The position numbers were made by a program, and so were the translations under genes. Below are positions 51,188-60,137 of a stretch of DNA of 64,000 nucleotides, in pieces. The notes below the pieces were generated by a model. The model was given only the letters and a program-made list of their open reading frames with translations. It searched no databases and was not told the origin of the DNA. The stretch's first letter is position 1; each line of letters begins with the position of its first letter. Source of the stretch: an uncultured Acetatifactor sp. GTDB lineage: Bacteria; Bacillota; Clostridia; Lachnospirales; Lachnospiraceae. The stretch lies in NCBI GenBank assembly GCA_910585015.1, contig CAJUCT010000015.1, forward strand, positions 21,777 through 85,776, in the 5' to 3' direction.

Positions 51188-54160
51188 ATGGGACAGATAA
51201 ATAAAAGTAAGATATTGAAGCAGCTGAGAACTAACATCATAATACTGGTGGTGTTCACAATAATTATTATTACAGGTATATTTTTCATGCGCGCTGCCAT
51301 TATGAGCAACTCCGAGAAATTGGGCGGCAATCTTGTCACAAATTACTCGGCTACCGAGGTATCAAATCTGGCTACCTTTGAGTCATTCCTGAAACTGTGC
51401 GCGGAGTATGTGGAGTCTTATGAGGCCAAAGAGGCCGAGGCGGAGGAACTGAAGGAAGGCCTTGACATCATCATGAACGGTCTGCTGGAGATGTTCGGAG
51501 AAGAGAATATTTCCGTTTACGGCAAGGTCCTGAACGGTACGAAGACTATTTCCTATGGGCTCCCGGTGGAGGATGTGGAGAGTTATGTGCTCAAACAGCA
51601 GGAGTACTATGTGAACATGGCGGGGATTGACGGGGAAGTTTATGTGTCCCCGGCTTATATGGATGAAGCCGGCAGCATGCCGCTGATCACGCTCTCCCAG
51701 CGGATTTCCGGCAGCGACAGCTTTCTGGCGATGGACATCCAGTTTTCCGGTTTTGAGGCCAACAATGTAGAGATGGATCTGCCCAATTTGTCCAGCTATT
51801 ATCTATGTGACGAAAACGGGACATTGTTCTTCTATAAAACGCCCCTTGCGCATACATATGAGGAGTTCCAGGATTTTATGGATTACCTTCACACCAGGAT
51901 GGATCTGGAGGCGGGGGACGGCGCCCTGGAGCGGATCATTGCCATGGATAACCATGAGCGAAACGTGTATTACCATACCCTGGACAACGGCTGGGTCGCC
52001 ATCCTTACGATTCCGGAGGCGGAACTGCTGGCGGGCATGGATACCTTTAACAGGATCAGTATTATGATCATTTTGCTGGGTCTGGCTGCAGTGGTGGTCA
52101 TAGGTGCGCGGGATTACAAAAAGGAGCTGCAGGCCCAGAGACTGATAGAGGAGAGGGAGTCCATCGCCAAGACCAACCGCATATCCCAGAGCGCCATGGC
52201 CAGCACGGCTCTCACATACCAGGCTGTCTACTATCTGGATCTGCAGGACTTAAGCTGCCGGCTGATCTATCCCTTCCGGGAGGATAATGCGCCTCAAAGC
52301 TATGAGACTATGTTGACGCAGCGGTTCGGAAAAGAAAATGTTGTGGGGGACTCCCTAGAGGAAGTCTGGGCATTTTTAGAACTGGAGCATATTGTCAGTG
52401 AATTATCGGATAAAGATCATATCAACCTGAAGTACTGTCAGAAAAAGGAAAACGGCGAGAAAGAGTGGTGTCAGATCTCCCTGGTGGCCTCCGAAACGGA
52501 GAACGGAAAGCCCCAGGCCGTAACCATGACGATCCGCAGCATTGACGAGATGATTAAAAACGAGGAAAAGCAGAAGGAACTTTTTGCCCTTGCCGCGGAG
52601 CGCGCGGAGGCGGCCAATTACGCCAAGTCTGATTTCCTCTCCAAGATGAGTCACGATATCCGTACCCCGATGAATGCCATCATCGGCATGACAGCCATTG
52701 CGGGCACCCATATTGACGACCGTGACAGGGTGGTGGACTGCCTCTCCAAGATCACGGTTGCCAGCCGCCACCTTTTGTCCCTGATCAACGAGGTTCTGGA
52801 CATGAGCCGTATTGAGAGCGGCAAGGTCACGCTGACGGAGGAGGACTTCAACCTGTCCCAGCTGATTGAAAATCTGCTCACCATGGTGAAGCCTCTTGCA
52901 AAGGAACACAACCATGAACTGAACGTAAAGATCAACAATATTGCCCATGAGAATGTATTTGGCGACAGTCTCCGTATTCAGCAGGTATTTGTGAACATTG
53001 TGGGCAATTCGGTGAAGTATACGCCGGACGGCGGCAAGATTGACATTACCATCTTTGAAAAGCCCACCAACAGAAAGAGGGTTGGCTGTTACGAGTTTGT
53101 CTTCGAGGATAACGGCATAGGCATGTCCGAGGAGTTTGTGGAGCGGATATTCCATCCCTTCGAGCGGGCGGACGACGAGCAGGCGCTGAAGGTTCAGGGC
53201 ACAGGCTTGGGCATGGCCATCACCAAGAATATAGTCAATATGATGAACGGCGATATCACGGTGGAGAGCAAACTTGGGGAGGGCTCCAAGTTCACGGTCA
53301 CCATCTATTTAAAACTCCAGGACGAGGATTTGACCTCCACGGAGGAACTGGAAAAGCTGCCGGTGCTGGTGGTGGATGATGATGAGGATGTCTGCAAGAG
53401 TACGGCCGATATTCTGCGGGATATTGGCATGGACAGCGAATGGGTGACCTCCGGCGCGGAGGCGGTGGCCCGGGTGGTGGAGCGGCACCAGGCCCAGGAC
53501 GACTTCTTTGCGGTGATTGTGGACTGGATGATGCCCGGTATGGACGGCGTGGCGACCACCCGCGCCATACGCCAGAGCGTGGGGAGCGATATTCCCATCA
53601 TTGTATTTTCCTCCTATGACTGGACGGAGATCGAAGCGGAGGCAAGAACGGCGGGAGTGGATACCTTTATCGCCAAGCCGCTGTTCAAGTCCAGGCTTAT
53701 CTCGGTATTCAAGGAGATTGTGAACGGCGACACGGAGGGGGATACCAAGGACGTGCTGGCGGATATTGCGCAGATGGATTACTCCGGCAAGCGGGTACTG
53801 TTGGTGGAGGACAATGAACTGAACAGGGAGATTGCACAGGAGATACTGGGCATGACGGGGCTGCAGATTGAGACCGCCGAAAACGGCAAGATTGCGCTGG
53901 ACATGGTGGCGGCTTCCGAGGACGGCTACTATGACCTGGTATTTATGGATATTCAGATGCCGATCATGAACGGTTATGACTCGGCCAAGGGAATACGTGC
54001 CCTGGGAAGAGCCTACACGGATAAGCTGCCGGTTATCGCCATGACCGCCAATGCGTTTGCGGAGGATGTGGTGATGGCCAAGGATGTGGGCATGAACGAG
54101 CATATCGCCAAGCCGTTGGATATGGATAAGCTGGAAGCGATATTGAGAAACTGGTTATAA
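51188..54160 (+). CDS. Membrane hybrid sensor histidine kinase with two receiver domains
   Basis: 990 residues. Two membrane helices (~12-35 and ~282-305) enclose an extracytoplasmic sensor of about 250 residues, probably Cache-like. A cytoplasmic linker and PAS-like region (~330-460) follow. HisKA has the phospho-histidine in SKMSHDIRTPMNAIIGM (~490); HATPase has FEDNGIGMS and GTGLGMAI. Receiver 1 (LPVLVVDDDED, phospho-Asp in VIVDWMMPGMDG ~777) and receiver 2 (LLVEDNELNREIA, VFMDIQMPIMNGY ~920) close the protein. The stimulus is unknown; the neighbouring FapA-like, HD-GYP and flagellar genes suggest a role in motility or surface behaviour. ATG follows AAAGGAGAATACCGTCC. Confidence 0.9.
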   Translation: MGQINKSKILKQLRTNIIILVVFTIIIITGIFFMRAAIMSNSEKLGGNLVTNYSATEVSNLATFESFLKLCAEYVESYEAKEAEAEELKEGLDIIMNGLLEMFGEENISVYGKVLNGTKTISYGLPVEDVESYVLKQQEYYVNMAGIDGEVYVSPAYMDEAGSMPLITLSQRISGSDSFLAMDIQFSGFEANNVEMDLPNLSSYYLCDENGTLFFYKTPLAHTYEEFQDFMDYLHTRMDLEAGDGALERIIAMDNHERNVYYHTLDNGWVAILTIPEAELLAGMDTFNRISIMIILLGLAAVVVIGARDYKKELQAQRLIEERESIAKTNRISQSAMASTALTYQAVYYLDLQDLSCRLIYPFREDNAPQSYETMLTQRFGKENVVGDSLEEVWAFLELEHIVSELSDKDHINLKYCQKKENGEKEWCQISLVASETENGKPQAVTMTIRSIDEMIKNEEKQKELFALAAERAEAANYAKSDFLSKMSHDIRTPMNAIIGMTAIAGTHIDDRDRVVDCLSKITVASRHLLSLINEVLDMSRIESGKVTLTEEDFNLSQLIENLLTMVKPLAKEHNHELNVKINNIAHENVFGDSLRIQQVFVNIVGNSVKYTPDGGKIDITIFEKPTNRKRVGCYEFVFEDNGIGMSEEFVERIFHPFERADDEQALKVQGTGLGMAITKNIVNMMNGDITVESKLGEGSKFTVTIYLKLQDEDLTSTEELEKLPVLVVDDDEDVCKSTADILRDIGMDSEWVTSGAEAVARVVERHQAQDDFFAVIVDWMMPGMDGVATTRAIRQSVGSDIPIIVFSSYDWTEIEAEARTAGVDTFIAKPLFKSRLISVFKEIVNGDTEGDTKDVLADIAQMDYSGKRVLLVEDNELNREIAQEILGMTGLQIETAENGKIALDMVAASEDGYYDLVFMDIQMPIMNGYDSAKGIRALGRAYTDKLPVIAMTANAFAEDVVMAKDVGMNEHIAKPLDMDKLEAILRNWL

Positions 54161-54163
54161 AAT

Positions 54164-54280
54164 AGCGGAACTCTACAAAACAGCTGTCACCCGACCAGTG
54201 CCCAGAGAATTTCTGAGCGCCAGAGCGGTCAGAAATTACTCTGCCGGAAATGGTGCTGGGAGGGGGACAGCGGAACTCTA
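54164..54280 (+). repeat. Intergenic stem-loop element flanked by 12-bp direct repeats (copy A)
   Basis: AGCGGAACTCTA occurs at 54164-54175 and 54269-54280. Between them a perfect 9-bp inverted repeat AATTTCTGA (54208-54216) / TCAGAAATT (54229-54237) is extended by AGAG...CTCT outside. The lead-in CAGTGCCCAGAGAA (54196-54209) and trailing CTGCC are shared with the element at 60006-60115. Confidence 0.6.
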
Positions 54281-54297
54281 ATAAGGAAGTGAAATGT

Positions 54298-56172
54298 ATG
54301 AGCACTGGAGCGCTTTTTCAGGAAAGCAGATCTATGATTGACGATCTGCTTCATGCGGCCAATGGCCTAATCGAGATGGCCAATGGCGAGATGGTTGATC
54401 TGGGGGAGGAGGAGGAAGAAGAACTTCCGGAGTTGGAGCCGGAACCGGCGGTTGACATGGCGGAACTGGAGGCTCTGGGGCTGTATGACGCCCAACTTCA
54501 AGAGGTAGAACTGGGCCTTAAGGAGAAACTGCCGGTACAGCTCTACGCCCAAAGCTGTTACAACTGGATGCAGATGAAGGAGATTCGTCTGGGGATGATG
54601 TCGGAAGTGGATGTAAAGTGGTATATGAATCCCCTGTACAATGCGGAGCAGATGCATCAGATCCGGCTGGGGCTGGAGTATGGATTGGATGTGTCGGGCT
54701 ATGCCCGGTTGATTTACACCGTGTCGGATATGTACAAAAAGCGCCATGCCCTGATGGAGGAAAAATACAGAAGCGGCGGGGCGGATCAGGAGCGGTATGT
54801 GACGGATGAGTTTACGCACATCCGGCTCCACTTCAGCGCAGACCTGATGACGGCATGGATTATGCTGCCTAAAAATGACAACCGGACTTACAGCGTTGCG
54901 GAACTGCGGCGTCTTCTCAAAAAATATGAGGTGCGTCACGGCATCCAGGCGGAGGGGCTGCGCGAGGCCACCATAGAGGAAATAAGGGGCAAGGAGATCC
55001 TGATTGCCCAGGGGATCCCCGCAATGCCGGGCAAAGACGGCTATTATGAGTTGTTCTTTGACAGGGAATTGCCGGATGCTCCCGAACTTCTGGCGGACGG
55101 CAGTGTGGATTATAGCCATGTGGTCGTGGCGGACACCGCCCAGCCGGGGCAGAAGCTGGCCCAATACCGGCCCGCGGGCAGGGGAAAACCCGGCATGACG
55201 GTGACGGGTATTACTATCGACGGCGAAAAAGGCCGTGATCTGCCGCCCCTGACGGGCAGCGGGATTATGGCGGACAATGAGCGGCGCATATACACGGCGG
55301 CCATCAAGGGCTATGTGACCTATGATGCGGATAGGTGTAAGCTGAATGTGATGCAGACCTATCTGGTGAACGGGGATGTGAACAGCTACAGCGGAAGCGT
55401 GATCTATGACGGCACAGTGCATGTCAGCGGAGCCGTCAGCGGCAAAGCCTTGATCCGCGCCACCGGTGATGTGATTGTGGATGGTTTTGTCAGCGGCGGC
55501 ACCATCGAGGCGGGGCACAATGTGATCCTGCGGGGCGGGGTCAATGCGGCGGATCAGGGCGTCATACAGGCAGGCAGCCGGATCATGGGCAAGTTTTTCG
55601 AGCGGGCAAGACTCATTGCCGGCAGTGACATTGAGGGCAACTATTTTCTTGACTGTATCGTACATTCGGAGGGAAAAGTGGTGGCAAAAGGCGGAAAAAG
55701 CCGGATCATGGGTGGTGAAATGACGGCCAGCGCAGGCGTGGAGGCCGGGATCATCGGCAACTATGGCAGCACCAGTACGGCAGTTACCGTGGCCAATCTG
55801 TACGAATTGACAGAGCAGCTGCAGGATATTAAGGAACAGCAGAAGAAAGTGAGTTCGGAGCAGGAGAAGCTGGAGGAAGGCAAGGAGAAACTGGAGAAGC
55901 TGATAGGGGAAGGCGCTGTGGCCGATCAGCGGATCTATCATAAGATTCTGCAGGCAGCCGCAATCAAGCAGAATGAATGGACAATGCTGGAGCAGAGAAT
56001 GGAGCAGCTGAAGACGGTGAAGAAGAATGCCATGCAGGCGGACGTAAAGGCACTGAAGGAACTGCGGCCCGGAACCTCAATCACAATCAACGGCGTGACA
56101 AGGAAGATTACGGAGGCTTCGCCGGGGATGACATTGACGGAAGAGGTTTTACTGGGAAAGAAAAAACCATGA
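54298..56172 (+). CDS. fapA: FapA-like protein (DUF342, flagellar assembly protein A family)
   Basis: 624 residues. The central part has DUF342/FapA character: VVADTAQPGQKLAQYRPAG, then DGEKGRDLPPLTGSGIMADN, and a glycine-rich right-handed beta-helix-like repeat region (VSGAVSGKALIRATGDVIV, FVSGGTIEAGHNVILRGGV). A coiled coil follows (~515-590; EQQKKVSSEQEKLEEGKEKL). An acidic N-terminal segment (EEEEEELPELEPEP) precedes four short helical repeats (~65-160; MQMKEIRLGMMSEVDVKWY), not typical of FapA. ATG 54298 follows AAGGAAGTGAAATGT. FapA proteins occur near flagellar and chemotaxis genes; the molecular role is unclear. Confidence 0.78.
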   Translation: MSTGALFQESRSMIDDLLHAANGLIEMANGEMVDLGEEEEEELPELEPEPAVDMAELEALGLYDAQLQEVELGLKEKLPVQLYAQSCYNWMQMKEIRLGMMSEVDVKWYMNPLYNAEQMHQIRLGLEYGLDVSGYARLIYTVSDMYKKRHALMEEKYRSGGADQERYVTDEFTHIRLHFSADLMTAWIMLPKNDNRTYSVAELRRLLKKYEVRHGIQAEGLREATIEEIRGKEILIAQGIPAMPGKDGYYELFFDRELPDAPELLADGSVDYSHVVVADTAQPGQKLAQYRPAGRGKPGMTVTGITIDGEKGRDLPPLTGSGIMADNERRIYTAAIKGYVTYDADRCKLNVMQTYLVNGDVNSYSGSVIYDGTVHVSGAVSGKALIRATGDVIVDGFVSGGTIEAGHNVILRGGVNAADQGVIQAGSRIMGKFFERARLIAGSDIEGNYFLDCIVHSEGKVVAKGGKSRIMGGEMTASAGVEAGIIGNYGSTSTAVTVANLYELTEQLQDIKEQQKKVSSEQEKLEEGKEKLEKLIGEGAVADQRIYHKILQAAAIKQNEWTMLEQRMEQLKTVKKNAMQADVKALKELRPGTSITINGVTRKITEASPGMTLTEEVLLGKKKP

Positions 56173-56233
56173 GACAGAATTGCATTTATGCTATATCACA
56201 GATTAATCTGCGATATGCGGGAAAGAGGTAACA

Positions 56234-57304
56234 ATGGCAGAGAGAAATATTATATTGGTCGCGGGCGATGACGGGGAGAACCGAAAATTGCTGAGCGAGC
56301 CCCTTGAAGATTCCTATGACATTATAGAGGTGGAGGACGGAAAGCAGGTGCTGGCGGAGATACAGAGGAGAAGGAACGAGTTGGCGGCATTGCTGCTGGA
56401 CTGGAATATTCCGCTGGTCAGCGCCTATCAGATATTGCAGGTAATGCAGTCTAAGGGGATGATGGAGCAGATTCAGGTGTTTATCACCACGGTGGAGTCC
56501 GATCCGGAGATTGACAGCAAGGTTTACAGCCTGGGGGCGGTGGCGGTGATCTGCAAGCCCTATGGGCTGGCCATGATCCGGAAGCAGATTCTGAGCCGTT
56601 TGGAGAATGCTGCGGAACTGAAGCGGCTGCAGGAGGAACTGGCACAGAAGGAGAAGCAGGTGGAGGAGAGCCAAAAGAAACTGGATGGCTTCTATGACAG
56701 TCTGCTGGACGCCATCGGCGCCGTGATGGAGTACCGTATATCAGAGTCGGATCAGCATGTAAAGCGCATCAAGGGATTTGCCCGGATACTGGCAGTGGCC
56801 TATCGAAACGAGTTTCCTGACTGCGGCCTGAATGAGGATGAGATCAACCGGATTGTCAGGGGCTCCGTGATCCATGACCTGGGCAAGATCGCCGTGCCCG
56901 ACGCAGTTCTGTTGAACCCTGCGAAGCTCACGGAGGACGAGAAGCAGATTTTAAAGAGCCATACCACCAAGGGAGAGGAGATCATGCAGCTGCTGCGGGA
57001 GGTACAGGATGAGGAGCAGTTCCGCGTATCCAGCGAGATCTGCCGCTGGCATCATGAGCGCTATGACGGCAAGGGGTATCCCGACGGACTGGAGGGCGAT
57101 GAAATTCCTCTGTCGGCTCAGATCGTGTCCATTGTGGATGTGTATGACGAACTGGTGTCGGAGCGTATTTTCAAGAAGCCCGTTGACAAGGAGACTGCGT
57201 TTCGGAAGATCATGAGCGGCGAGTGCGGCGTCTTTGCGCCGAAGCTGCTGCAATGCTTTGAGGCATCTAAAAAATTATTGGAACTGTTTTCTGACAGTAA
57301 CTGA
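56234..57304 (+). CDS. Response regulator with HD-GYP-type output domain
   Basis: 356 residues. A receiver domain (~1-125) has VAGDDGENRK, phospho-Asp in LLLDWNIP and the lysine of ICKPYG. A short coiled coil (RLQEELAQKEKQVEESQKKL) links it to an HD-GYP domain (~155-340) with VIHDLGKIAVPDAVL, then HTTKGE, HHERYDGKGYPDGLEGDEIP and IVDVYDEL. Metal ligands and the GYP motif are kept, so cyclic-di-GMP hydrolysis is the family expectation. It lies between fapA and the flagellar late operon and ends at a strong terminator. It could couple the upstream hybrid kinase to motility. Confidence 0.85.
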   Translation: MAERNIILVAGDDGENRKLLSEPLEDSYDIIEVEDGKQVLAEIQRRRNELAALLLDWNIPLVSAYQILQVMQSKGMMEQIQVFITTVESDPEIDSKVYSLGAVAVICKPYGLAMIRKQILSRLENAAELKRLQEELAQKEKQVEESQKKLDGFYDSLLDAIGAVMEYRISESDQHVKRIKGFARILAVAYRNEFPDCGLNEDEINRIVRGSVIHDLGKIAVPDAVLLNPAKLTEDEKQILKSHTTKGEEIMQLLREVQDEEQFRVSSEICRWHHERYDGKGYPDGLEGDEIPLSAQIVSIVDVYDELVSERIFKKPVDKETAFRKIMSGECGVFAPKLLQCFEASKKLLELFSDSN

Positions 57305-57308
57305 CAAG

Positions 57309-57343
57309 GCGCTGTGGGAGCGTTGTATGCGAACCCACAGCGC
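57309..57343 (+). terminator. Intrinsic terminator after the HD-GYP gene
   Basis: A perfect 10-bp stem GCGCTGTGGG (57309-57318) / CCCACAGCGC (57334-57343) with a 15-nt loop, followed by ATATTTTAT. Confidence 0.8.
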
Positions 57344-57361
57344 ATATTTTATAAATGCCTC

Positions 57362-57388
57362 TAAAGTATTTTCCCTTTTGTCCGATAA
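57362..57388 (+). promoter_or_regulatory. Sigma-28 (SigD/FliA) promoter of the flgM operon
   Basis: TAAA (57362-57365), 15-nt spacer, then TCCGATAA (57381-57388). This is one base off the TAAA-N15-GCCGATAA class of flagellar sigma promoter, 49 bp before flgM. Confidence 0.85.
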
Positions 57389-57436
57389 ATTTAATATCAA
57401 GGAATGAAGGAACATTCAGGAAAGGAGGAGTCGCGT

Positions 57437-57712
57437 ATGAGAATAGAAGCTTACAACCAGGTACAGCAGTTATATCAGGCAAAGAGCACAGGCAAGACCC
57501 AGAAGTCCCCGTCGGCATCCAAGACGGACAGATTGCAGATCAGCAGTTTTGGTAGGGATATTCAGATCGCCAAGGCGGCGGTTGCTTCTGCCCCTGATAT
57601 TCGAGAGGAGTTTACGGCTCCAATCAAGGCGAGAATACAGGACGGAACCTATGAGGTCAGCAATGAGAGTTTTGCTGAGAAACTGATGGAGAAGTACATG
57701 GAAATGAGGTAA
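57437..57712 (+). CDS. flgM: Anti-sigma-28 factor FlgM
   Basis: 91 residues. The N-terminal half is unstructured and Ser/Lys-rich (STGKTQKSPSASKTDRLQIS). The C-terminal sigma-binding helices carry IREEFTAPIKARIQDGTYEV and FAEKLMEKYMEM, typical of FlgM. It holds sigma-28 until the hook is complete and is then exported. ATG 57437 follows AAAGGAGGAGTCGCGT; a start 11 codons upstream lacks such a site. First gene behind the sigma-28 promoter, so it is autoregulated. Confidence 0.9.
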   Translation: MRIEAYNQVQQLYQAKSTGKTQKSPSASKTDRLQISSFGRDIQIAKAAVASAPDIREEFTAPIKARIQDGTYEVSNESFAEKLMEKYMEMR

Positions 57713-57718
57713 TTACCA

Positions 57719-58237
57719 GTGGCGAGTTTGATGGAGAACCTGATTGCAGTGCTACAGCAGGAATGCGTAGAGTACAACGGGTTGCTGGAATTATCCGGCC
57801 GAAAGACGCCTATCATCGTTGCGGGCGATCTAAATAATTTAGAGAAAATCACGGATGAAGAGCAGGAATGGGTAGGCAGGATCGCCCATCTCGAAAAAAA
57901 GAGAACGGAGATCACTGCCGACATTGCTGATGTGCTTAACAAGGATGTTAAAACGATGAAGTTGAGGGATCTGGTACAGATGCTGTCGGCCCGCCCGGCG
58001 GAGCAGAAGCAGCTGGAGGATGCCTGCGACGCGTTGCGGGATGCAGTGAACCAGGTACAGGCTGTCAATGAGCAGAACAGGGAGTTGATACAGCACAGCC
58101 TGGAACTTGTGGAGTTCGACATGAATCTCCTGCAGTCTATGAGGACTGCGCCTCAGACGGCAAATTATAATCGGGAAGCATACAACGCAGGCGGAACTAT
58201 GGGAGTCGTAAACCATGGATTCGATGCGAAACAATAG
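57719..58237 (+). CDS. flgN: FlgN-family flagellar export chaperone
   Basis: 172 residues, all helical, opening MASLMENLIAVLQQECVEYNGLL and continuing with long coiled-coil helices (LEKKRTEITADIADVLNK, VNQVQAVNEQNRELIQHSL), as in FlgN. It escorts the junction proteins FlgK and FlgL to the export gate, which are encoded directly downstream. Start GTG 57719 is 6 nt after flgM, with GAGGTAATTACCA upstream. Confidence 0.87.
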   Translation: MASLMENLIAVLQQECVEYNGLLELSGRKTPIIVAGDLNNLEKITDEEQEWVGRIAHLEKKRTEITADIADVLNKDVKTMKLRDLVQMLSARPAEQKQLEDACDALRDAVNQVQAVNEQNRELIQHSLELVEFDMNLLQSMRTAPQTANYNREAYNAGGTMGVVNHGFDAKQ

Positions 58238-58258
58238 TTAAGACAGAGGTGATGTCAT

Positions 58259-59995
58259 ATGTCATTAATGAGCAGTTTATATGTAGGAGCATCCGGACTA
58301 CAGACCAGTCAAAATGCACTGAATACTACAGCGCATAATCTATCTAATGCGGATACAAAAGGCTATACCCGCCAGCAGGTTCAGCAGGCGAACAGGCCCT
58401 ATGTAACCCTGTCAACCAACCCGCACTCTGTGTCCAATCAACAGACGGGTCTGGGAACTTTTTATTCCAATGTAAAACAGGTGAGAGACTATTTCTTAGA
58501 TAGGGCATTCCGCAAGGAGTCTGGCAGAAGTATGTTTTACCAGGTGTCTACGGAGACTATGGAGGAGATGGAGAGCCTGCTGGGAGAACTGAACCAGGAG
58601 GCTTTCCAGACCACCATGAGCAATCTGTGGACTTCCGTGCAGGAACTGGTGAAGACTCCGTCCAGTTCCGTGTGCCAGGGATTGTTTGTACAGCGCGCGG
58701 AAGAGTTTCTAGAGCGTTCTGTCCATATCTACGACAGTCTGTGTGCCTATCAGGACAACATGAACGAGAAGATCCGGCAGAATGTGATCAAAATCAATAA
58801 CTACGGCAACCAGATCCTGAAGCTGAACGAGCAGATCCGCAACATTGAGTTGGGCGGCATAGAGAAGGCCAACGATCTGAGAGATACGCGTAACCAGATT
58901 CTGGATGAACTGGCGGAGTTGGCCGATATCAACTTCTCGGAGAATATGTATGGGGATGTGAGTGTGCAGATTGAGGGCGTGGATTTTGTGAAGGGCACCA
59001 TGTGCTATGAGATTGCACTGTACACGGATCAGACCACAGGCTTCTATACACCGTTCTGGCCCTTGAATGCAAAATTCACGGAGAGGGAGGACGGCACCAG
59101 GGATTATGATATCCGGGGCGCCGAGGTGTTTGACCTAAGTCTGAAAATCTCCACGGATTTGGACACAGATATCGGCGGCCTGAAGGCCATGATGTATGCG
59201 AGAGGGGATCACCGGGCGGATTACACCGACATCGAGAACAACTATGACGATATATCCCAGTCTGTCATCATGAACATGCAGGCGGAGTTTGACCAGCTGA
59301 TCCACAATGTGGCCACCAAGCTCAACGGCATCTTGGCGGAGGCTGCGGGGGTGAAGGAGATAACACTGGCGGACGGTACGGTGGTGCTTGGATGCAAGGA
59401 CGAGCCGGGCGGCTATATGCGGCATGAGGACGGCAGTCCGATTCAGCTGTTCTCCAAGATTACCACGCCGGGGTATGAGAAGATAACCGACACGGACGGC
59501 GAGGTATACTGGGTATATCAGGAGGAGCATCTGGGCGATCCGGATCCTGATAAGAATGATCCGATGCGCCCCGAGACGATTTACAGCCTGAAGAATATGC
59601 AGATTGACCGGGAACTGAAGGAGTCTCCTTCTATATTGGGATTTATGAAGAACGGCGAGGAGGACAGAGCCACGGCGGAAGCCCTCAGCGGAGCTTTCAC
59701 GGAAAAAATTTATACGCTGAACCCCAACCTGAACAAACCTTGTACCTTCCTGGAGTATTACGACGATTTAGTGGCACAGGTGGCCAACAGCGGCTATGCG
59801 TTCCGCAACGTTATGACAAACCAGCAGAACACAGTGGAGACTACCAGCAATGCCCGGGAGCAGGTAGTAGGAGTGTCCTCCGACGAGGAGTTGTCCAACA
59901 TGATTAAGTTCCAGAATGCCTACAACGCATCCAGCCGGTATATCAACGCCATCAGTGAGATGCTGGAACATATCATCACTACGCTGGGCAGATAA
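58259..59995 (+). CDS. flgK: Flagellar hook-associated protein FlgK (first copy)
   Basis: 578 residues. N-terminus SLYVGASGLQTSQNALNTTA and HNLSNADTKGYTRQQ is the flagellar rod/hook D0 signature. The C-terminus SDEELSNMIKFQNAYNASSR with YINAISEMLEHIITTLGR is the matching D0 helix. Coiled-coil D1 segments (~150-220) flank a shorter variable region. It forms the first hook-filament junction ring. ATG follows AGAGGTGATGTCAT, 21 nt after flgN. It differs strongly from the second copy downstream, so the two are old paralogues. Confidence 0.93.
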   Translation: MSLMSSLYVGASGLQTSQNALNTTAHNLSNADTKGYTRQQVQQANRPYVTLSTNPHSVSNQQTGLGTFYSNVKQVRDYFLDRAFRKESGRSMFYQVSTETMEEMESLLGELNQEAFQTTMSNLWTSVQELVKTPSSSVCQGLFVQRAEEFLERSVHIYDSLCAYQDNMNEKIRQNVIKINNYGNQILKLNEQIRNIELGGIEKANDLRDTRNQILDELAELADINFSENMYGDVSVQIEGVDFVKGTMCYEIALYTDQTTGFYTPFWPLNAKFTEREDGTRDYDIRGAEVFDLSLKISTDLDTDIGGLKAMMYARGDHRADYTDIENNYDDISQSVIMNMQAEFDQLIHNVATKLNGILAEAAGVKEITLADGTVVLGCKDEPGGYMRHEDGSPIQLFSKITTPGYEKITDTDGEVYWVYQEEHLGDPDPDKNDPMRPETIYSLKNMQIDRELKESPSILGFMKNGEEDRATAEALSGAFTEKIYTLNPNLNKPCTFLEYYDDLVAQVANSGYAFRNVMTNQQNTVETTSNAREQVVGVSSDEELSNMIKFQNAYNASSRYINAISEMLEHIITTLGR

Positions 59996-60005
59996 GATTA
60001 TACAC

Positions 60006-60115
60006 GGAACTTAAAACAGTAACATCCTGTCAGCGCCCAGAGAAACTGCTGGCCGTATTAAGGACAGCAGTTTCCCTGCCAAATAAGCTGCCGAGAGGAT
60101 GTTATGGAACTTAAA
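60006..60115 (+). repeat. Intergenic double stem-loop element flanked by 10-bp direct repeats (copy B)
   Basis: GGAACTTAAA occurs at 60006-60015 and 60106-60115. Inside, an outer inverted repeat TAACATCCT (60020-60028) / AGGATGTTA (60096-60104) encloses an inner one GAAACTGCTG (60042-60051) / CAGCAGTTTC (60065-60074), all perfect. CTGTCAGCGCCCAGAGAA before the inner stem and CCCTGCC after it match copy A at 54164-54280. Confidence 0.65.
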
Positions 60116-60137
60116 TATAGAAAGACGAGGAATCAGG

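Noticed and set aside
54367..55941. 524-codon minus-strand frame
   Set aside because: Antisense to the FapA-like gene, His/Leu-rich composition typical of shadows, no ribosome site.
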